From: Deinococcus sp. HSC-46F16
GTDB taxonomy: Bacteria; Deinococcota; Deinococci; Deinococcales; Deinococcaceae
NCBI RefSeq assembly: GCF_024171495.1
Contig: NZ_JALJZW010000001.1
Span: forward strand, 620,001-684,000
Length of the DNA: 64,000 nucleotides
Direction of reading: 5' to 3'
The position numbers and the translations under genes were made by a program. The notes under the pieces are model-generated. The model ran no database searches, had not been told where the DNA came from, and worked only from the letters and a program-made list of their open reading frames with translations. This document shows positions 57,331-64,000 of the stretch, piece by piece (the first letter of the stretch is position 1; each line of letters begins with the position of its first letter).

Positions 57331-57364
57331 AAAGAAAAAACCCACCCCGGCGAACCGGAGCGGG
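57331..57364 (-). terminator. Kinase gene terminator
   Basis: On the minus strand CCCGCTCCGG pairs with CCGGGGTGGG around TTCG, followed by TTTTTTCTTT. A strong intrinsic terminator 20 bases after the PfkB-family kinase stop. Confidence 0.9.
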
Positions 57365-57383
57365 GACCGTGGCCGGAGCCTGC

Positions 57384-58316
57384 CTAGCGGGCCAGCGCCT
57401 CTTCGAGGTCGGCGGGGGTGATGGGCAGGGCCTGGGCGCCGACGCGGGTGGCGGCGAGCGCTCCGGCGGCGTTGGCGGTGCGGGCGGCCTGGCGCAGAGG
57501 TTGGCCGGTCAGGACGGCGTGCGCGAAGGCGGCGGTGAAGGTGTCGCCCGCGCCCGTCGAGTCCACGACCTGTCCCTGGGGGCGCACGGCGTCCACGAGT
57601 TCGGTCTCGGTGGGTGTCCAGACGATGCTGCCCATCTTGCCGACCTTGACGACCACCCGCCGCGCCCCGGCGTCGCCGAGCTGGGCGAGCGCCGCGCTGA
57701 TGCTGGTCGTGTCGGTCAGGGCCAGCAGTTCGTGCTGGTTGAGGGTGAGGTAGTCGGCCCCGATCACGTTCTCGATCAGGTCGGTGCCCACCTTGTTCAC
57801 GGCCCCGGTGCCGAGGTCGATAAAGACGGGCACGGGCTTCTTGGCCTTCTGGGCGGTCTCGATGGCCTTCAGCGCGTACTCGCGCTGCGGCCCCTCGGTG
57901 AGGCTGTAGGCGCTGACCATCAGGGCGTCGCTGCCCTCGATGTCCTTTTTCTTGAGCCTCGCGGGGTCGAGCTGGCGGTTGGCGGCGCCGTGGCTGAGCA
58001 TGGCCCGCTGACCACCCTTGGTCTGCATCACCGTGATGGTGCTGGTGAGGTGCTCGGGGTCCTGCTGGATGGCGCTCTGCGAGACGCCGCTCTCGCGCAC
58101 GCTCGCCAGGGCGTACTCGGCGAAGGGGTCCTGGCCCACGCGGGCGGCCAGGGTCACGCTGTGGCCGAGGCGGGCCAGGGTCACGCTGATGGTGCCGCCC
58201 GCGCCGCCCGGCTTCATGGTGGCGCGGGTGGGGACGACTTCCTCGCCGGGAGCGGGCAGGTGGTCGAGATGGTAGAGGTGATCGACGGTTACGTCACCGA
58301 TGACATAGAACTTCAC
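57384..58316 (-). CDS. PfkB family carbohydrate kinase
   Basis: Ribokinase-fold kinase (310 residues). KFYVIGDVTVDHLYHLDHLPAPGEEV is the opening, MKPGGAGGTISVTLARLGHSVTLAARVG the substrate-binding GG motif, and VDSTGAGDTFTAAFAHAVLTG the GAGD with catalytic Asp (near residue 255). It starts at a GTG with GGAGG eight bases upstream, one of the Shine-Dalgarno genes here. Substrate could be ribose, fructose 1-phosphate or a nucleoside; no transporter is nearby to decide. Confidence 0.9.
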   Translation of the reverse strand: MKFYVIGDVTVDHLYHLDHLPAPGEEVVPTRATMKPGGAGGTISVTLARLGHSVTLAARVGQDPFAEYALASVRESGVSQSAIQQDPEHLTSTITVMQTKGGQRAMLSHGAANRQLDPARLKKKDIEGSDALMVSAYSLTEGPQREYALKAIETAQKAKKPVPVFIDLGTGAVNKVGTDLIENVIGADYLTLNQHELLALTDTTSISAALAQLGDAGARRVVVKVGKMGSIVWTPTETELVDAVRPQGQVVDSTGAGDTFTAAFAHAVLTGQPLRQAARTANAAGALAATRVGAQALPITPADLEEALAR

Positions 58317-58431
58317 GGGAAAAACCTCCGGGCCACGCCGGGGGGCGGCCCTGTTGAGCAGCGCGGACCTGCCGGAAAACGCTGGAGGGCAGGGCCGCAG
58401 GAAAGCGGGGTTGGCGTGTGAAACGCGGTTC

Positions 58432-59292
<861 letters not shown>

Positions 59293-59317
59293 GGGCGGGG
59301 GGGCTGAGAAGCGGATC

Positions 59318-59325
59318 AGTATACT
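59318..59325. promoter_or_regulatory. Shared palindromic -10 (AGTATACT)
   Basis: AGTATACT is self-complementary and gives TATACT on both strands. On the plus strand it lies six bases before the TPR gene ATG (leaderless). On the minus strand it lies 25 bases before the rsmA ATG at 59292. Confidence 0.45.
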
Positions 59326-59331
59326 CCGGCC

Positions 59332-60177
59332 ATGAGCGCCGCCGAGCTGCCCGACACCGCCGTCAAGTCCCCCCCCGACTGGCGGGAGTTCGCCCGCACG
59401 GGCGAGTGGCGGCGGGCGCTGGCGGCGGCGCGGCTCTCGGGGCAGGCCGAGGTCGCGGCCATGCTGGAGGCGGTCTGCGGGGTGCAGGAGCACGTGCGGG
59501 CACGGCGGCTGGGGCTGGCGCGGCGGGCCTTGGGCGGGCTGAAGACCCGGCTGGAGGACAGCGACTCGCCGGGAGAAGCGGCCCGGCTGCGCGGACTGGT
59601 GGACGTGGAGGGGCTGGAGGCCGCACTGGGGGCGCTGGAAGCGCAGCGGCAGGGGCGCGAGGCGGAGACGGACCCGGCGGCCCTCGCCGCGCAGCTCGCC
59701 CCGGCGCTGACGCACCCGCTGACGCGCTCGGAGGGACTGAACGCGCTGGGGGTGCTGCATGCCCTGCGCGGCGAGGGCGCGGAGGCCCGCGAGCAGTTCG
59801 GCGCGGCCCTCGCGCACGACGCGGGCCACTACCGGGCGGGGACGAACCTGGGCAACCTCGACCTGGAGGAGGGGCGGCTGGCCGAGGCCGAGGCCCGTTA
59901 CCGCGAGGTCATCGGGACGCAGCCCGACTACGACGGGGCGCACCACAACCTGGGGGTGGCGCTGCGGCGGCAGGGGCGGCTCGCGGAGTCGGTGGCGTCC
60001 ATTCGGCGGGCGCAGCGCCTGAGCCTGAAGGGGTCGCAGCGCGAGAGCCGCGAGGAAGCGCGGGCCGGGCTGGGGCGGCTGGGGGGCGGGGCCGCAGGCG
60101 CGGGGGGGCTGCGCTGGGGCCTGCTGGGAGGCGGGGCGCTGCTGCTGTTCGGGCTGCTGCGCGGCTTCGGGGGATGA
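59332..60177 (+). CDS. TPR protein with C-terminal membrane anchor
   Basis: A 281-residue protein. The first half is helical and Arg/Ala-rich. From residue 120 tetratricopeptide repeats can be read: LTRSEGLNALGVLHALRGEGAEAREQFGAALAHD, GHYRAGTNLGNLDLEEGRLAEAEARYREVIGTQ, and YDGAHHNLGVALRRQGRLAESVASIRRAQRLS. The last segment GGLRWGLLGGGALLLFGLLRGFGG is a likely tail anchor. It is leaderless (TATACT six bases before ATG) and overlaps the nnr gene as ATGA. Confidence 0.8.
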   Translation: MSAAELPDTAVKSPPDWREFARTGEWRRALAAARLSGQAEVAAMLEAVCGVQEHVRARRLGLARRALGGLKTRLEDSDSPGEAARLRGLVDVEGLEAALGALEAQRQGREAETDPAALAAQLAPALTHPLTRSEGLNALGVLHALRGEGAEAREQFGAALAHDAGHYRAGTNLGNLDLEEGRLAEAEARYREVIGTQPDYDGAHHNLGVALRRQGRLAESVASIRRAQRLSLKGSQRESREEARAGLGRLGGGAAGAGGLRWGLLGGGALLLFGLLRGFGG

Positions 60178-61649
60178 GCGAGCTGGTGTTCCTGCCCGCC
60201 GGGGTCGCGGCGCTGGACGCCCGGCTGGAGGCGGCGGGGCTGCTCGACCCCGCGATGGAGGAGGTGGGGCGGTCGGTCGCGGGGGTGGTGGGGGACCTCG
60301 CCGGGGGTGGGCCGGTCCTGCTGCTCGCCGGGAGCGGGGCGAATGGCGGGGACGCGCTGGTGGCCGCGCGGTATCTGGCGGGGTGGGGGACGGAGGTGCG
60401 GGTGCTCGCCGCCCCGTCCCGGCACGCCCTGACGCGGCTGAACCGGGAGCGACTCGCGGCCTTTGGGGTGGAGGTGGGAGCGCTGACGCCTGACGCCGTG
60501 ACGCAGGAGGTGCAGGGCGCGGCGGTCGTGGTGGACGGGCTGCTGGGAACCGGATTTCAGCCGCCGCTGCGGGCGGAGCTGGCGGCAGTCGTGGAAGCGA
60601 TCAACGCGGCGCGGGGGAGGGAGACGCAGGTGCTCGCCATCGACTTGCCCTCGGGGCTGGACGCGACCTCGGCGCTGCCGCCCGGCGAGAGCGTGTGGGC
60701 GGACGTGACGGTCGCGCCGGTCGGCCTCAAGCCCGCGCTGCTGTTCGGGGAGGCGGCGGCGCGGGCGGGTGAGGTGCGAATCGCCCCGCTCGCGTTGCCG
60801 CCGGGCTGGGCGGCGGGCGAGGCGCTGGCGACCCGGCCGGACGACGCGGCGGTGGCGGCCCTGCTCCCGGTGCGGCGGGCGGACGCGCACAAGGGCACGG
60901 CCGGGGACGTGTGGATCGTGGGCGGCGCTCCGGGGATGGTGGGGGCCGCCGCGCTCGCGGGGCTGGGGGCGCTGCGGGCGGGGGCGGGGCGGGTGACGGT
61001 GCATTCGGGAGCCGAGGTGCCGCTCGTCACGCCGGAGCTGATGGTGCGGCGGCATGGCGACCCCGGCGGGTGGCTGGCGGATACCGGGGAGCGGCCGGAT
61101 GCCGTGGCCGTGGGCATGGGGCTGGGGCCGGGGGCGGCGGGGTTGGCGCGGACGGTGCTGGGATGGGGCCTGCCCACCGTGCTCGACGCGGACGCGCTTC
61201 AGCCCGAGCTGGCCGGGGCGGGGCATGACCGCTGCGTCTGGACCCCCCACCCCGGCGAGGCGGCGCGGCTGCTGGGGGTGGGCACGGGCCAGATCACGCG
61301 CGATCCGTTGACGGCCGCGCGGACCCTCCAAGAACGCTTCGGCGGCGTGGTCGTGCTCAAGGGCGGCCCCAGCGTGATCGCCCACCCTGGCGGCCTGTGG
61401 GTGGGCCGGGGCGGGCATCCCGGCATGGCGAGCGCGGGCATGGGGGACACGCTCGCCGGGGTGATCGCGGCGTTGTTGGGGCAGGGCTTGGCCGCTCCCG
61501 ACGCCGCGCTCGCCGGGGTGCGGCTGCATGCCCGCGCGGGCGAGCGGGCGGGAGCACGGCACGGGTATGGGCTGACTGCCACGGACGTGTCCGCCCAATT
61601 GGGGGGGGCGTGGCTGGACCTGACGGCTGGGGCGGGCGCCCGGTGTTAA
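60174..61649 (+). CDS. nnr: Bifunctional NAD(P)H-hydrate epimerase/dehydratase
   Basis: Repairs hydrated NAD(P)H (491 residues). The N-terminal YjeF-N epimerase has LLDPAMEEVGRSVAGVV, VLLLAGSGANGGDALVAARYLAGWG and VVDGLLGTGFQPPL, IDLPSGLDATS. The C-terminal ADP-dependent dehydratase has HKGTAGDVWIVGGAPGMVGAAALAGLGALRAGAG, VWTPHPGEAARLLG, VVLKGGPSVIA and GHPGMASAGMGDTLAGVIAALLGQG. Both domains look intact. It is coupled to the TPR gene by ATGA. Confidence 0.94.
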   Translation: MSELVFLPAGVAALDARLEAAGLLDPAMEEVGRSVAGVVGDLAGGGPVLLLAGSGANGGDALVAARYLAGWGTEVRVLAAPSRHALTRLNRERLAAFGVEVGALTPDAVTQEVQGAAVVVDGLLGTGFQPPLRAELAAVVEAINAARGRETQVLAIDLPSGLDATSALPPGESVWADVTVAPVGLKPALLFGEAAARAGEVRIAPLALPPGWAAGEALATRPDDAAVAALLPVRRADAHKGTAGDVWIVGGAPGMVGAAALAGLGALRAGAGRVTVHSGAEVPLVTPELMVRRHGDPGGWLADTGERPDAVAVGMGLGPGAAGLARTVLGWGLPTVLDADALQPELAGAGHDRCVWTPHPGEAARLLGVGTGQITRDPLTAARTLQERFGGVVVLKGGPSVIAHPGGLWVGRGGHPGMASAGMGDTLAGVIAALLGQGLAAPDAALAGVRLHARAGERAGARHGYGLTATDVSAQLGGAWLDLTAGAGARC

Positions 61650-61663
61650 CCTGAGCCTCACAC

Positions 61664-62389
61664 ATGCAGGGACTTCTCTCCGACCTGCCCCTGTTGGGGA
61701 TTCTGGAACTGGTGCACACCACCCGGCAGACCGGCGTGCTGGACGTGAAGACCGAGGTGCCTTTCACGGTGGCCTTTGCGGGCGGCGAGATCGTGGGGGG
61801 CGGCATCCTCGACTGGCTGGGCACCGACGCGATTCAGGCGGCGCCGCTGCTGCCGGGTGAGGGCAGTTTCGAGTTCGCCCCGCGGGCGGTGGAGGGGGCG
61901 GTGCTGGGACCCTACGAGCACTTCACGACCGACTGGGCGCGGGCCTCGGACGAGTGGGCGCAGCTTTGCGGGGTGATCGGCAGCCCCAGCCGGGTGTTCC
62001 GGGGCGAGCGGCCCCTCTTTGACGGAGGGGAGGGCGCGAGCGTGCGGACGGTCGCCCGGCAGACCGGACGGCCCCTCTTCGATGTGGCGCAGGAGGCTGC
62101 CGCCGCCGTGGAAGCGGGGCAGCTCTCCCCCACCGGGCGATTTGCGTGGTTCAGCCTGCGGCTGCTGGCGGGGACCCGGCGCATCGGCACCTCGGCGATC
62201 GCGGACGCGCTCGACGGCGAGCGCACCCTAGGCGACCTGACCGACCTGGGGCACTCGGTGAACGACCTGCGGGCCTACCTGTTGGCCGAGGTGCGGGCGG
62301 GCCTGCGCTTTCCGGGCAGCGGCTGGGTGCTCCGCGACCTGATCTGGGAAGGGCAGCATCTGGGAGAGGGGCGGCCGAGCGACAACTGA
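61664..62389 (+). CDS. DUF4388 (PatA-like) domain protein
   Basis: A 241-residue soluble protein. [46 protein letters not shown] is the DUF4388 opening found in PatA-like and gliding-related regulators, where it is joined to receiver domains; here it is alone. The C-terminal part ([65 protein letters not shown]) looks helical, possibly winged-helix. It follows nnr by 14 bases, probably in the same transcript, though TAACCT 11 bases upstream may give its own start. Confidence 0.75.
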   Translation: MQGLLSDLPLLGILELVHTTRQTGVLDVKTEVPFTVAFAGGEIVGGGILDWLGTDAIQAAPLLPGEGSFEFAPRAVEGAVLGPYEHFTTDWARASDEWAQLCGVIGSPSRVFRGERPLFDGGEGASVRTVARQTGRPLFDVAQEAAAAVEAGQLSPTGRFAWFSLRLLAGTRRIGTSAIADALDGERTLGDLTDLGHSVNDLRAYLLAEVRAGLRFPGSGWVLRDLIWEGQHLGEGRPSDN

Positions 62390-62609
62390 GACAGTTGCCG
62401 ACATGCCCCCTTCTCCCCGGAGGGCCTGGTTCGGGAGCTGGGGACGTGAGTGCACGTCTGTCAGTCCACGGCCGCCCGACAGCGGGGGCAAACTGGGCTT
62501 CGCCACCCCCGCCGACCGGCCCCTTCTGGCGACGGCCGAGGGCCGGGGAGCCACGTCGCTCAAGGGGCGCTCAAGGCACCCGGCCTACCCCGGCGCCTAC
62601 GCTGGCGCG

Positions 62610-63287
62610 ATGACCCCACGTGACCTGCTCACTCCGGAACGCCTGCGCGGCGTTCTCCTTGACGTGGACGGCACCCTGGCCGACTCCAACCTCGCCCACG
62701 CCCGCGCGTGGTCGGCGGCGTTGCGGGGCGAGGGCTTCGAGAAGACCCCCGAGGACATCTTCCCCCTGATCGGCATGGGCGGCGACAAGCTGGTCCCTGA
62801 GCTGACCGGGCTGGACGCCGAGAGCGAACGGGGGCAGCGCCTGACGGACGGCTGGGTCCGGCATTTTCGGGAGCTGATACCCGACCTGCGCCCCACCCCC
62901 GGCGCCCGCGCCCTGATCGAGGGCTTGCGGGCACGCGGCCTGCGGGTGGCCCTGGCGACGAGCGGCGAGGCCGAGATCGTGGACGCACTGCTGCGGCAGA
63001 TCGGCCTGGACGACCTGGAACTGGAGCGCGTCAGCAGCAGCGACGTGGAGAACAGCAAGCCCGACCCGGACCTCGTCCAGGCCGGGCTGCACACCCTGGG
63101 CCTGCCCGCCGGGGCCGCGCTGATGGTGGGCGATACCCCCTATGACGCCGAGGCCGCCCGCAAGGCCGGGGTGCCCTGCGTGCTGCTGCGCTGCGGCGGG
63201 CATCCGGGGGTGGAGGGGCATGACTCCCTCTACGACGATCCGCAGGCGCTGCTGGCGGCGCTGGACAAGGCTTTCCCGGTGGAGTGA
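62610..63287 (+). CDS. HAD phosphatase, beta-phosphoglucomutase-like
   Basis: A 225-residue HAD hydrolase. [21 protein letters not shown] is motif I with the helical cap following, [18 protein letters not shown] motif [17 protein letters not shown] motif III and [20 protein letters not shown] motif IV. It may act on a sugar phosphate or phosphoglycolate. The ATG at 62610 has TACGCT six bases upstream, supporting a leaderless start; the longer frame from 62403 is rejected. The 220 bases before it hold no gene or clear structure. Confidence 0.88.
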   Translation: MTPRDLLTPERLRGVLLDVDGTLADSNLAHARAWSAALRGEGFEKTPEDIFPLIGMGGDKLVPELTGLDAESERGQRLTDGWVRHFRELIPDLRPTPGARALIEGLRARGLRVALATSGEAEIVDALLRQIGLDDLELERVSSSDVENSKPDPDLVQAGLHTLGLPAGAALMVGDTPYDAEAARKAGVPCVLLRCGGHPGVEGHDSLYDDPQALLAALDKAFPVE

Positions 63288-63298
63288 AGACGGTACGG

Positions 63299-63333
63299 GG
63301 AGGGGGCCAAGGCGTCTGTGCCCTGGCCCCCTC
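63299..63333. terminator. Hairpin between convergent genes
   Basis: GGAGGGGGCCA pairs perfectly with TGGCCCCCTCC. It lies 12 bases after the HAD stop and 12 bases before the protease stop. There is no T tract on either strand, so it may be a Rho-type or processing 3' end. Confidence 0.5.
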
Positions 63334-63344
63334 CCACTGTTCGG

Positions 63345-64000
63345 TTATTCCCCGCTCTCGGGCAGGGCGAAAGCTTGCAGCGGCACCGTCACCTCGCGCT
63401 GCTGGCCGCCGCGCTCCACGGTCAGGCGCAGGGTGTTCCCGATCTGCTTGCCGATCACCGCGCGGGGCAGGTCGGCGGCGTCCTCCAGCGGCTGGCCGTC
63501 CACAGCGACAATCACGTCGCCATCCAGCACGGGGTCCCCTCCCTGCACGGCGGAGGCGCTGCTGCCGCGCAGTCCAGCCCGCTCGGCGGGGCTGCCGGGG
63601 TAGACCTGAAGGACGACCGCGCCTTGTTCAGGCAGGCCCGCCTGCTCACGCTCCTCGGCGGTAAAGCTCGCCACGTCCCGGAAGCCGAGGCCCAGGGTGG
63701 GCGTCTGGACCTCGCCGCCGCGCTGGAGCTGCGGGAGAAGGCGGCGCACGGTGTCCACCGGGACCGCGAAGCCCACGCCCGCGCTCTGGCCGATGCCCCC
63801 GGTCAGAATCTGGGTGTTCACCCCGATGACCTGACCCGCCGAGTCCAGCAGCGGCCCGCCCGAGTTGCCGGGGTTGATCGCCGCGTCGGTCTGGATCACG
63901 TTCTGCTCGACCCCCTTGGCGCCCACCGGCACGGTGCGCTCCAGGCTGGAGATGATGCCCTCCGAGACGCTGAAGTCCAGCCCGAAGGGGGCACCCAGCG
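63345..64000 (-). CDS. Trypsin-like serine protease with PDZ, 3' part
   Basis: C-terminal part of an HtrA/DegP-type protease cut by the right edge. The first residues seen are GAPFGLDFSVSEGIISSLERT, part of the protease domain. The nucleophile Ser is in DAAINPGNSGGPLLDSAGQVIGVNTQIL, followed by GVGFAVPVDTVRRLLPQL. A PDZ domain covers LGLGFRDVA ... GAVVLQVYPGSPAERAGLRG and GDVIVAVDGQPLEDAADL. At least 218 residues are present; the N-terminus with the catalytic His and Asp lies outside. It probably acts in envelope protein quality control. Confidence 0.93.
   Translation of the reverse strand, partial: LGAPFGLDFSVSEGIISSLERTVPVGAKGVEQNVIQTDAAINPGNSGGPLLDSAGQVIGVNTQILTGGIGQSAGVGFAVPVDTVRRLLPQLQRGGEVQTPTLGLGFRDVASFTAEEREQAGLPEQGAVVLQVYPGSPAERAGLRGSSASAVQGGDPVLDGDVIVAVDGQPLEDAADLPRAVIGKQIGNTLRLTVERGGQQREVTVPLQAFALPESGE

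Overview
This window reads as a piece of a Deinococcus chromosome. The DNA is very GC-rich. Many genes have no ribosome binding site; instead a TANNNT -10 box lies 6-7 bases before the start codon, the leaderless layout known from Deinococcus. The gene content fits: BshA for bacillithiol, a bacterial-type AspRS together with an AsnRS, ChaB, and a T-box in front of ileS. No tRNA, rRNA, CRISPR array, insertion sequence or prophage was seen. Both end genes are cut by the window (an M3 peptidase on the left, an HtrA-type protease on the right). The genus is an inference from these features, not from a database search.

Layout. 1-10.9 kb: M3 oligopeptidase end, BsuPI-like secreted protein, YbjN-like protein, Xaa-Pro peptidase, sucCD, a broken tandem GNAT gene, a secreted protein, bshA, degV, a Tam-like methyltransferase and chaB. 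10.9-20.2 kb: ileS with a T-box leader, a tal-rho pair, an M23/LysM cell-wall peptidase with a stand-alone receiver protein, and pdxST. 20.2-32.2 kb: two alpha/beta hydrolases, a five-gene minus-strand operon that looks like murein-peptide recycling (HAD, M19 dipeptidase, NlpC/P60, Ala-Glu epimerase, Gfo/Idh), an aminotransferase, a phosphoesterase, lnt overlapping a lone tyrosine recombinase, and a lipid kinase. 32.2-43.8 kb: a lipoprotein, hisS-aspS, a histidine phosphatase, a CrtA-like protein, uvrC, aspartate kinase, YceI and a CopD-CopC-YcnI-DUF2946 copper cluster. 43.9-54.6 kb: gap-pgk-tpiA, asnS, PhzF, a Cof phosphatase, a methyltransferase, a Ca2+/H+ antiporter and recG. 54.6-64 kb: a candidate small RNA, an SDR, a gamma-glutamyltransferase-like protein, a PfkB kinase, rsmA, TPR-nnr, a DUF4388 protein, a HAD phosphatase and HtrA.

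Genes inside operons are packed tightly: most internal junctions are ATGA, GTGA or TTGA overlaps, so translational coupling is probably common. Transcription unit ends often carry GC-rich hairpins.

The most unusual signal is a family of six AT-richer elements of about 45 bp. Every copy lies 17-44 bases after the end of a gene and has the same orientation as that gene. Each holds a GTGAAW/WTTCAC palindrome that covaries between copies, a second inverted arm TCGTGAA, and usually a T5 tract. Other signals worth following are a leaderless five-codon mini-cistron coupled to the cation antiporter, permuted heptad modules between gap and pgk, and an attenuator-like small transcript before the SDR gene.
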